A stretch of DNA of 64,000 nucleotides from Thermosulfuriphilus ammonigenes (GTDB lineage Bacteria; Desulfobacterota; Thermodesulfobacteria; Thermodesulfobacteriales; ST65), in contig NZ_CP048877.1 in assembly GCF_011207455.1 (NCBI RefSeq), positions 1,418,576-1,482,575 on the forward strand, written 5' to 3'. Of the stretch, positions 42,533-50,073 are shown piece after piece (the stretch's first letter is position 1; the number at the start of each line of letters is the position of its first letter). Made by a program: the position numbers and the translations under genes. The notes beneath the pieces are model-generated. The model searched no databases and was not told the DNA's origin. It saw only the letters and a list, made by a program, of their open reading frames with translations.

Positions 42533-43315
42533 CCCGCTGAGATGCTCGGCTAGCCATTTTTGGGCCTCAGGGATCAGGAAATTCTGAAGAATTTCCTCTA
42601 TCCCCTCCTCAGACACTGGCCGTTTGGCCTCATCAAGGTAATTTTGACTCAAGACACAAGACATCTGTTCGGCCCCTTCGCCCCACGGACGGCCCAGAAT
42701 TCGTTCAATTTCGGCTCCAGAATCCACTTTCCGTAAGGGCAAAACAAGACGAAGACCAACTTCCTTAAGGAGGCTCTCATAAGCATCCAGGGCTACAGGA
42801 AGCTGATTGAGTTTGATCCGTCCATCGTGGGTTTCTCTCTCACCAGCAATGATAAGACGAGCTCCTATCAATCTGGCCAAGGGAACCCTCACAATGTGAA
42901 GATAGAGATGACAGCCAAGGCAGGGAGTGTAGAAGCCAAATTTTTTGATCAGCTGACCAAGGGGGCGACCACACAGACGCCACCACAGTCGCGGATCGCC
43001 CAAAAAGATTGGTTTAAAGACCTTAATATCTTTGCGCTTGAGGTTTTTTAGGCTTAGGGCCTTTTCATAAGGAATGTTCCAATCACCAAATTCTGTCCCC
43101 GTATAGGCGATGGTGGGTAATATGGCTCGAATGTCCTCCTCTTCTGTAGCCTTTAAGACAGCTGCCAAGCTATCTCGACCAGCAATCTCAGCAACAGCCA
43201 CTCCTTTCAGCTTCCTTAATTCTTTAAGGGTGGTTGGCGAAATAAGCCAGGAGGGGAAATTGGTTACTAAGGGCCTTCTCTCACTCAAAATGTCTCGAAG
43301 CCTTTCGGAGATCAT
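42524..43315 (-). CDS. PP-loop-like (adenine nucleotide alpha-hydrolase-like) protein, function unknown
   Basis: A 263-residue cytoplasmic protein. EIAGRDSLAAVLKA at residues 43-56 resembles a degenerate PP-loop (SGGxDS), followed by a motif-rich stretch: TPCLGCHLYLHIV (CxxC-H), ERETHDGRIKLNQLP and LPLRKVDSGAEIERILGRP. The Cys and His pattern could bind metal or accept sulfur. The start overlaps the apgM stop by four bases (ATGA), so the two are co-translated. I cannot name a substrate; tRNA thiolation or a similar adenylating role would fit the fold only. Confidence 0.6.
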   Translation of the reverse strand: MISERLRDILSERRPLVTNFPSWLISPTTLKELRKLKGVAVAEIAGRDSLAAVLKATEEEDIRAILPTIAYTGTEFGDWNIPYEKALSLKNLKRKDIKVFKPIFLGDPRLWWRLCGRPLGQLIKKFGFYTPCLGCHLYLHIVRVPLARLIGARLIIAGERETHDGRIKLNQLPVALDAYESLLKEVGLRLVLPLRKVDSGAEIERILGRPWGEGAEQMSCVLSQNYLDEAKRPVSEEGIEEILQNFLIPEAQKWLAEHLSGLA

Positions 43316-44598
43316 GATATCTTTATAGGATCCCCCGGGCCCGGGAAATATGGCTGATCAATCGGTGAATCCCGCAGGCCAAAGAGCTTGCCTCGATCCA
43401 AGAAATTAAGCACCAGGGCCATAAGCTCCTTTCCTCTGACCTGCCCCAGGGCCCCGGAGGCACAGTCTATTTCATTAAACCGTCGCACATTATCTCTTCT
43501 GGTGTGGCGATTAAGCATTAAGAGAGGGACACTTTCACCGGAATGGATCATAGCCCCTGAGCTAGGAGTAGAATGATCAGCAGTTATCACCAGAAGGTCA
43601 TCTCTTTCCTTTTCCCAGAAATTTACCAAAGGGGTCAAGGCCCTATCCAGGGCCTCAATGACTTTGAGCTTCTCTTTGGGGTCTTTGGTGTGGGCTGCCT
43701 CATCTGGGGCCTTGGTGTGGACATGGATAAAGTCAAAACCTTTGAGATCAAGGGCTTTGCTCAGACGGCGGCTAAGATCCTTCTCTGGATCCTTAGTATC
43801 TCTGTCTAGAATCATCTCCATTCCTAAAAGTTTGGTCAGGCCTTGATAGACACCTCCTGTGCCAATAAAGGCCCCCTTGAGTCCCCATTTTTGGACAAAA
43901 GGGGTTACAGGGCGGAGCCGTCCGGCCCTTTGGGTGGCCAAGGCGTTGGCTGTGGCCAAGCCCCGAGAATGCCTTTCCTGGTTTACTGGATGGGCCCCTA
44001 AGACCCGATGACACCAGATAAGGTATTTATTAAGGACTTTGGCCGTTCTTTGAGCTTCGGTTTTCAGGGGCCGGATCTCCAACAGCGGACGTCCAGGATA
44101 GATGGGATTAGAGTCTGTAAGGTGATGGGAGACGTCTCCTTTGAGGATTAAGACCCCACTTGGGCCTTGAAGAAGAAAGAAACGAACTTCTATTCCCTCT
44201 TGAGAGAAGGAGGATATAGCCGAGGCCAGGGCCTTAAGTTCTTCAGGGGAGAGATCAGGAGAGTCGTGGTGAAGGATAAGATGTCTTTCCCGGGAGGTTA
44301 CGTTTACCAGTCGGGCCAAAATGGCCACCTCTGATTCTTCAAGCTTAATTCCTCCTCCAATAGCCTCTAGCGCTCCCCTTCCCGGAAATTCTTCCAGTGA
44401 ATAGCCAAAAAGGAGGAAATGGGCCACCTCGCTGGGGAGGGGTACCCCTTGACTTAAGGGATGAAAAAGCCCGGTCGTAGCCAGAGAGGCCAAACGGTCC
44501 AGGTTTGGAGTTCGGGCAGACCACAGGGGAGTCCGGCCCTCAAAGAGAGGCTGCCCTCGGTCGCCCAGACCATCTAGGAGGAGGAGAAGACATTTCAT
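43312..44598 (-). CDS. apgM: 2,3-bisphosphoglycerate-independent phosphoglycerate mutase, archaeal type (ApgM)
   Basis: Interconverts 3- and 2-phosphoglycerate. Alkaline-phosphatase superfamily, 428 residues from ATG 44598 (MKCLLLLLDGLGD). Family marks are TPNLDRLA with the catalytic Asp/Ser region, PLPSEVAHFLLFGY, GRGALEA, FIHVHTKAPDEAAH, and ITADHSTPS. This small form is typical of archaea and some bacteria and is not the 510-residue GpmI. The start lies 59 bases inside the TIM-barrel gene; an upstream frame to 44673 lacks family support. Context gives no other glycolytic gene. Confidence 0.9.
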   Translation of the reverse strand: MKCLLLLLDGLGDRGQPLFEGRTPLWSARTPNLDRLASLATTGLFHPLSQGVPLPSEVAHFLLFGYSLEEFPGRGALEAIGGGIKLEESEVAILARLVNVTSRERHLILHHDSPDLSPEELKALASAISSFSQEGIEVRFFLLQGPSGVLILKGDVSHHLTDSNPIYPGRPLLEIRPLKTEAQRTAKVLNKYLIWCHRVLGAHPVNQERHSRGLATANALATQRAGRLRPVTPFVQKWGLKGAFIGTGGVYQGLTKLLGMEMILDRDTKDPEKDLSRRLSKALDLKGFDFIHVHTKAPDEAAHTKDPKEKLKVIEALDRALTPLVNFWEKERDDLLVITADHSTPSSGAMIHSGESVPLLMLNRHTRRDNVRRFNEIDCASGALGQVRGKELMALVLNFLDRGKLFGLRDSPIDQPYFPGPGDPIKIS

Positions 44599-45352
44599 AA
44601 GACCTCTTGCCCTGGAGATATTTCCGGAGAATTTGCTGGCAGGCCAGAACCTCTTCTGGACGGTGAAGCTCAATTACCCACCAGTTACAATTTGGTAGCC
44701 ACCTTAGCACATCGAGTCTGGGCCGTATATCCTCCAGGCTTTTTGGTGGCTCGTGCCCCCGGGGTGTCTCCGTATGGTATATATGGGCCGAAAAAACCTT
44801 TTGGTAGTGAGGTCTGAGATATTCCCAGTAAAGGTCTCTTTTTAGCCTCTGACTTACGACCAGGGCGTGACCGATATCAAAGGTTAGGCCCACCCCTCTG
44901 GAGACCAAATCTCTTAAGATCTCTGGGTTTGCTGTCCACCCTCTAGTAATGTTTTCCAGAGAAACCAAAACGCCCCTTTGGCGTCCGTAACAGGCCAGAG
45001 ACGTAAGGTTTCTCTTAGCCACTTCTAAAGAGAGATCCTCAGGTTTAACCCCCAACCCAATGTGAATGGTAAGGTGCCTTCCCCCAACCAGAGAAACGAG
45101 ATCTATGAAACGACGGTAGATTTCTAAGGCCTCCTGAGCCCGTTGGTCAGAATAGGCAATGTCTATCCCAAAGAACCGGGCATGAAAGCGAACTTCAAGG
45201 CCTTCAAGGATCTTTATCTGCTCTCTTAAGTCTGAAAGCGTGCTGGAGGGCTCAAGGGTCCAGTCTATGGCCTTAAAGCCGTGGTTATAGGCAAAGCGGG
45301 CTAAGGTTTCAGCGTCTGAACCAAAGATGTTGGGAAGGGCCAAGACAGCCAT
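44540..45352 (-). CDS. Sugar-phosphate isomerase/epimerase-like TIM-barrel protein
   Basis: A 270-residue AP-endonuclease-2 type TIM barrel. It begins MAVLALPNIFGSDAETLARF; the metal-site segments are VSLENITRG, LTFDIGHALVV and FSAHIYHT. These match xylose isomerase-like TIM barrels. The end of the gene overlaps apgM by 59 bases, with the C-terminal SSPPPRWSGRPRAASL being a low-complexity tail; this suggests the stop has drifted. Probable sugar phosphate isomerase or epimerase; substrate unknown. Confidence 0.75.
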   Translation of the reverse strand: MAVLALPNIFGSDAETLARFAYNHGFKAIDWTLEPSSTLSDLREQIKILEGLEVRFHARFFGIDIAYSDQRAQEALEIYRRFIDLVSLVGGRHLTIHIGLGVKPEDLSLEVAKRNLTSLACYGRQRGVLVSLENITRGWTANPEILRDLVSRGVGLTFDIGHALVVSQRLKRDLYWEYLRPHYQKVFSAHIYHTETPRGHEPPKSLEDIRPRLDVLRWLPNCNWWVIELHRPEEVLACQQILRKYLQGKRSYEMSSPPPRWSGRPRAASL

Positions 45353-45450
45353 GCTGACTTAGGTTATTGATGGTTTCCTTCGGGGTCAAATCGCTTTTGT
45401 CGGTTGGATTTCGGGGGAGGTATCGGTTTTATCTATCTAATAAAGGAACG

Positions 45451-47211
45451 TCAGATTTGTTTGGCCAGGGCTATGAGCCAGAAAGTGTGCCCAAGGGGAT
45501 CTAACTGAATAAGCGGAAGATCGGCCAAAAGTGAATTGCGGGCTGGGTCTTCAAAATTGGGAAGGCTACTCAGGGCCAAAGTGGCGGCGGCAGGAGGTGA
45601 AGGAACCGCTCCATCGTAATCTTCGTGGACAAGGAGGGGAAGGTCTTCGCCGTCAGAAAGATAAAAGAGCCCTTCTTTTTGAAAGCGGGAGATCATCTCC
45701 TGAGCTAGAGCATCCTTTATGGTATTTGGGCGACCTGTGGTCGCTTCGGCCTCTAAAAGGGCTAGGAGAACCCAGGCATAGTCCTCAAGAAGTCCGGAGC
45801 AGGTGATTTTACCTCCGGCCCGGCAATGCCAGAGTGGTTGGCCGTCTTTTAGGAGTTGATGCATGATCCTTTCAGCCTGCTGGAGATAGGTTTTTTTTCT
45901 CAAAATTCTGGCGGCTCGGTAGAGACTGCGGGCCATCATGGCGTTCCAGGAGGCGATAATCTTCTCGTCCCTTTCAGGAGGCACTCTTTGCCTGCGGGCC
46001 TCTAAAAGGCGCCTTTTGGCCTCATCTAAGGCCTGGACCTGGGCGCGATTCAAGCCCAGCTCCCTTATAAGTTGGTGAAGAGGGGCTCGGAGAAAGATGA
46101 TATTACGTCCGGTTCGTCGGCCTTTTACCGGATCAATAAAGTTGCCTTCGGTCTTGAGGTTAAAAACCTGGCTGAAGAGATCCCCTAGCTCCCGGCCGAG
46201 GATGTCGCGAACCTCTTCCCGGCTCCAAAGATAATACCAGCCCTCCCGCCCCTGACTTTCGGCATCTTGAGAGCTGGCCAGCAGGCCATTAGGTAATAAG
46301 AGGTTTTCCTCAACGTAGCGGAATATCTCCTGGGCTACCTGAGCGTAGAAGGGGCGCCCGGTGAGTTCGTAGGCTTCAAGATAGGCCATAGAAATCAGGG
46401 CCTGATCATAGAGCATTTTTTCAAAGTGAGGCACGTGCCAGGCGGCATCTAGACTGTAGCGGTGAAAGCCAAAGCCGAGATGATCATAAATCCCTCCTAA
46501 CCGGAGATTAAGGAGGGTGTTCTCCAACATCTCAAGGGCTTCAGGACGGGCCAGTCGACGATAGGCTAAGGCCATAAAATAGAGGGTCGAGGGCATGGCG
46601 AACTTAGGAGTTCCTTTAAGCCCACCATGTCGCCAATCAAAGGCCTCTTTGAGAGCCTCAAGGGCCTGAAGGAAGATCCCCTTGTTGGGAAGGTTGGAGG
46701 CCTTTTTCTGGAGAGGAGCAAGGGCCCTGGCAATCTGTCTGGCTGAAGCCTCAAGGCGATTCCTGTCTCTCTCCCAGGCAGTACTTACTCCCTGAAGAAT
46801 TTCCAGAAAACCAGGTCGTTGGCGGCTTCCAGATCGGGGGAAGTAAGTTCCCGCCAGAAAAGGCCACCCTTCAGGGGTGGCGAAGACGGAAAGAGGCCAG
46901 CCGCCATTTCCCGTAAGGAGAAGGCAGGCCCTCATGTAGAGGGCATCTACATCCGGTCTCTCTTCGCGATCTACCTTGATAGGAACGAACTTTTCATTAA
47001 GGAAGGTAGCTATCTCCTGGTCCCGGAAGGACTCCCGCTGCATTACATGACACCAGTGGCAGGCGGCATAGCCGATAGAAATAAAAACCGGCCGTTTGAG
47101 TTCCTTAGCCCGATTGAAGGCCTCCTTTCCCCAGGGCCACCACCGCACAGGATCATCTAGGTGTCGTTGCAAATAAAGGCTGAGGGCCTTCTGGCGAAAA
47201 AGATCAGACAT
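45451..47211 (-). CDS. DUF255 thioredoxin-fold protein (YyaL/spermatogenesis-associated 20 family)
   Basis: 586 residues. N-terminal thioredoxin-like domain (1-160), with WGKEAFNRAKELKRPVFISI, the characteristic YAACHWCHVMQRESF (CxxC), and VDREERPDVDALYMRAC; then an alpha/alpha-toroid of N-acylglucosamine epimerase type (GIYDHLGFGFHRYSLD, HFEKMLYDQALI, ASQDAESQGREGWYYLW). Cellular role in bacteria is not established. It lacks a clear signal peptide, so it acts in the cytoplasm. It overlaps cvpA by eight bases. Confidence 0.9.
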   Translation of the reverse strand: MSDLFRQKALSLYLQRHLDDPVRWWPWGKEAFNRAKELKRPVFISIGYAACHWCHVMQRESFRDQEIATFLNEKFVPIKVDREERPDVDALYMRACLLLTGNGGWPLSVFATPEGWPFLAGTYFPRSGSRQRPGFLEILQGVSTAWERDRNRLEASARQIARALAPLQKKASNLPNKGIFLQALEALKEAFDWRHGGLKGTPKFAMPSTLYFMALAYRRLARPEALEMLENTLLNLRLGGIYDHLGFGFHRYSLDAAWHVPHFEKMLYDQALISMAYLEAYELTGRPFYAQVAQEIFRYVEENLLLPNGLLASSQDAESQGREGWYYLWSREEVRDILGRELGDLFSQVFNLKTEGNFIDPVKGRRTGRNIIFLRAPLHQLIRELGLNRAQVQALDEAKRRLLEARRQRVPPERDEKIIASWNAMMARSLYRAARILRKKTYLQQAERIMHQLLKDGQPLWHCRAGGKITCSGLLEDYAWVLLALLEAEATTGRPNTIKDALAQEMISRFQKEGLFYLSDGEDLPLLVHEDYDGAVPSPPAAATLALSSLPNFEDPARNSLLADLPLIQLDPLGHTFWLIALAKQI

Positions 47212-47770
47212 GGCGTTCCCCCGCCCGGGGGGCTGGCAGACTGTGGCGCAATCGGTATTTGAAGCGGGCCTTGAGGTCCTTCGGTAACAAGAGAACCATC
47301 ACTTCGGTGATTCGCTGAAGATAGGGATAAAGGCGTGAAGTGTTGAGGAGTCGTTCCCCCCTGGGGATGAAGGAGACCAATAAAATAACCAAAATGGCGG
47401 CCGCCACGGTGGCCTTCAGGAGGCCCAGGGCCCCTCCCAAAAGGCGATCAAGCCAGGCCAGGCGAATAAGGGCCAGGGTGCGACGGAGAAGGACACCGAG
47501 GATAAAAAAAGAAAGATAGACAATTAAAAAGACGGTGATAAATGACAAACCAGTGATCAGAAGCTGATTTGAAAGCCACGGAGATAGAATTTTGGCCACC
47601 AGATAATAGAAACGTCCGGCCAGAAAGAGGCCCAGAATAAGCCCTACCAGGGAGGCCAACTCCCGGCTAAAGCCATAAACCAGGCTTTTTATAAAGAAGA
47701 AGGCAAAGATGGCCAGCAGAAGGTAATCAAAAGGGTTCAGGCTGGCGAAGATGGCCTTTGCACCTTCCAT
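47204..47770 (-). CDS. cvpA: CvpA family membrane protein
   Basis: A 188-residue inner-membrane protein with four helices (FDYLLLAIFAFFFIKSLVYG, LASLVGLILGLFLAGRFYYL, LITGLSFITVFLIVYLSFFI, LGGALGLLKATVAAAILVIL), matching the CvpA (colicin V production) family. The start at 47770 lies inside the 3' end of cysS (34-base overlap). Family role is in envelope integrity; exact function unknown. Confidence 0.85.
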   Translation of the reverse strand: MEGAKAIFASLNPFDYLLLAIFAFFFIKSLVYGFSRELASLVGLILGLFLAGRFYYLVAKILSPWLSNQLLITGLSFITVFLIVYLSFFILGVLLRRTLALIRLAWLDRLLGGALGLLKATVAAAILVILLVSFIPRGERLLNTSRLYPYLQRITEVMVLLLPKDLKARFKYRLRHSLPAPRAGERHV

Positions 47771-49230
47771 TTGGTCCCCTCTCTGGTGTCTTGGAGGACA
47801 ACTCCCATCTGCTGGAGCCGATTGCGAATTTCGTCGGCCTTAGCGAAATCTTTCCTCTGGCGGGCGGCCTCTCTTTCGGCCACCAAAGTTTCAATCTTTT
47901 TCTCATCCAGACCAAGTTTTTTTATCAGGCGTCTTCTTTCCTCCAGAAGATAGGTCTCTGGATCCTCCTCAAGTAGCCCAAGGATCTGGCTTACAGGCCG
48001 ACGCAGACGGGAGAGAGCGCAATGGGCTAAGCGTTCATGCTCTCTGGTAGGGGAGGGGCCAGCCAGGGTAAGCAAACGGTTGAGCAGAGAGATTCCCTCA
48101 AAAAACAAGCCAATGGCCCTGGCAGTGTTGAAGTCTTCGTCCATGGCTTCGGTAAATTTCTCCTCAAAATGGGCAAAGAAGGATTCAATCTCTCCCAGTT
48201 TCCGGATTTGCTTTCGTCCCGGAGGCCGGTCCGAAGAAGCCCGCAGGGTAGCTATGGCCTGCATGGTCTCATAGGCCCGTTCTAGGGCCGCCTGCCATTC
48301 AGCCATTGCTTCAGGACTGAAATCCAGAGGGCTTCGATAGTGTTTGGAAAGAAGAAAGAGTCGAATAACCTCCGGATGATATTCAGCCAGTACATCCCGA
48401 ATAGTGACAAAGTTGCCGAGGCTTTTAGACATTTTTTCTTCACGAATGGTTACGAAGCCGTTGTGGATCCAGTAGCGGACGAAAGTTTGACCTGTGGCCG
48501 CCTCACTCTGGGCAATCTCGTTCTCGTGGTGGGGAAATATGAGATCCAAGCCCCCACCATGAATGTCGATGGTCTTTCCCAAATACTTCATCGCCATGGC
48601 GGAGCATTCGATATGCCAGCCCGGACGTCCTCGGCCCCAAGGGCTTTCCCAGGAAGGTTCTCCTGGTTTGGCGGCCTTCCAGAGGGCAAAATCCAGGGGA
48701 TGACGTTTTTTCTCCGAGACAGCTACCCGAGCCCCGGCCTTCATCTCTTCTAGACTGCGACGGGAAAGGGAGCCGTAGCGGGGAAAACGCCGGACAGCAA
48801 AATAGACATCGCCTTCGGATTCATAGGCATAACCCGTCTCGATGAGTCGGGAGATGAGGGCGATAATTTCAGGGATATGTTCTGTGGCTCGGGGTTCTAT
48901 AGAGGGAGAGCTTACCTTTAAGCTTGCCATGTCCTCCCTAAAGGCCTTGATAAACCGCTCGGCCAGACGAAGGGGGTCTTCTCCTGTTTCCTGGGCCCGG
49001 TTGATGATCTTGTCGTCGATGTCGGTGAAGTTGCGCACATAAGTGACCTTATAGCCACGATAGCGGAGATAGCGGTAGATTACATCAAAGACTACGGCCG
49101 AGCGGGCGTGGCCAATATGCGCATAATCATAGGCGGTAATGCCACAGACATACATTCCCACCTGGGGAGGGTTGAGGGGTTCAAAGGGCTCTTTTTGGCG
49201 AGAGAGAGAATTATAGATCAGAAGTCCCAT
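47737..49230 (-). CDS. cysS: Cysteinyl-tRNA synthetase
   Basis: Charges tRNA-Cys. It has 497 residues: the zinc-binding Cys in MYVCGITAYDYAHIGHARS, the HIGH motif there, FTDIDDKIINRA, the second zinc ligands in GWHIECSAMAMKYLG and the Zn-side HGGGLDLIFPHHENE, and KMSKSLGNFV. Length and order are normal. An AT-rich region with the terminator of the next operon lies upstream. It leads an operon with cvpA and the DUF255 gene. Confidence 0.97.
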   Translation of the reverse strand: MGLLIYNSLSRQKEPFEPLNPPQVGMYVCGITAYDYAHIGHARSAVVFDVIYRYLRYRGYKVTYVRNFTDIDDKIINRAQETGEDPLRLAERFIKAFREDMASLKVSSPSIEPRATEHIPEIIALISRLIETGYAYESEGDVYFAVRRFPRYGSLSRRSLEEMKAGARVAVSEKKRHPLDFALWKAAKPGEPSWESPWGRGRPGWHIECSAMAMKYLGKTIDIHGGGLDLIFPHHENEIAQSEAATGQTFVRYWIHNGFVTIREEKMSKSLGNFVTIRDVLAEYHPEVIRLFLLSKHYRSPLDFSPEAMAEWQAALERAYETMQAIATLRASSDRPPGRKQIRKLGEIESFFAHFEEKFTEAMDEDFNTARAIGLFFEGISLLNRLLTLAGPSPTREHERLAHCALSRLRRPVSQILGLLEEDPETYLLEERRRLIKKLGLDEKKIETLVAEREAARQRKDFAKADEIRNRLQQMGVVLQDTREGTKWKVQRPSSPA

Positions 49231-49280
49231 GGCCCTAATTTCTACCCTGATTTATCAGGACTTAAAAGGGCCAAATAAGA

Positions 49281-49307
49281 TTAAAGGGGGGCCAAGCCCC
49301 CCTTTAA
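49281..49307 (-). terminator. Intrinsic terminator after the psrB-like gene
   Basis: TTAAAGGGGGGC (49281-49292) and GCCCCCCTTTAA (49296-49307) form a perfect 12-bp stem with a CAA loop. It lies directly after the psrB-like stop. On the minus strand the TTTAATCTTATTT that follows serves as the T-tract; a bidirectional role is not needed because cysS starts beyond it. Confidence 0.88.
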
Positions 49308-50063
49308 TTAACCAAGCCTTTTCTTAAGGCGCCTGGCCGTGGCCAAGAGGATTCTCCTGCGGTCAGGGGCCTTTACGTTTTCCCAGGTTCGTTCATGGGG
49401 AGCAAACTTTTCCCAGAGGAGATGGAGATCTTTTTTCTGACCAATGTAATATACGTTGGGGCCAATATTGACTTCCTTGGAGGTCAGGCGCATGGCCCCT
49501 TTTCTGTGGACCAACTTATAGACTTCCGAATCTTTATCCGCCAGGTCACCAAAGATTCGGGCGTCAGCGATACAGGTCTTGACACAGGCTGGCACCTCTC
49601 CATGGCGGATCCTTTCTATACAAAAGGTGCACTTGTCGGCCTTGGGCTCATCTAACTCTTCGTTAAGGTACCGGGCTCCATAGGGGCAGGCCTCAACACA
49701 GGCCCCGCAACCAATGCAACGGTCTTTGTCAATAAGGACGATCCCGGTAAAGGGTTCTTTATAGGTGGCTTTAACCATCATTTTGGTGGTGGCTCCGGTT
49801 TTCTTGCAATGGAACTCTTTCTCCCGGGGCTCTACCGGACACACGGTAATGCAGGCCGGGGCATCACAGTGATTACAGAGCCCGGGATAAAAGGTATAGG
49901 AAATACCGTAAGGGGTCTTTTCTGGCCCCAGGCGTTTGAGCCAATTTCTCCGATAGGGAACAGGGACTTGCCACTCCGCCCTGCAGGCCAAAGCACAGGC
50001 ATGACAGCCCACACAGCGATCAAGGTCTATAACCATAGCGTATTGACTGTTTTGGGCGCTCAT
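49308..50063 (-). CDS. Four-cluster ferredoxin subunit, PsrB/PhsB/ArrB type
   Basis: Electron-transfer subunit for the molybdopterin enzyme next to it. It has 251 residues with four Cys sets: CVGCHACALAC; CNHCDAPACITVC; CIGCGACVEAC; and CTFCIERIRHGEVPACVKTC, together binding four [4Fe-4S] clusters. The insert between sets two and three is longer than in PsrB and recalls ArrB/TtrB. No signal peptide, so it would be carried out with the Tat-exported partner. The gene is ten bases downstream of the catalytic subunit. Confidence 0.9.
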   Translation of the reverse strand: MSAQNSQYAMVIDLDRCVGCHACALACRAEWQVPVPYRRNWLKRLGPEKTPYGISYTFYPGLCNHCDAPACITVCPVEPREKEFHCKKTGATTKMMVKATYKEPFTGIVLIDKDRCIGCGACVEACPYGARYLNEELDEPKADKCTFCIERIRHGEVPACVKTCIADARIFGDLADKDSEVYKLVHRKGAMRLTSKEVNIGPNVYYIGQKKDLHLLWEKFAPHERTWENVKAPDRRRILLATARRLKKRLG

Positions 50064-50073
50064 TTCTTACCTC

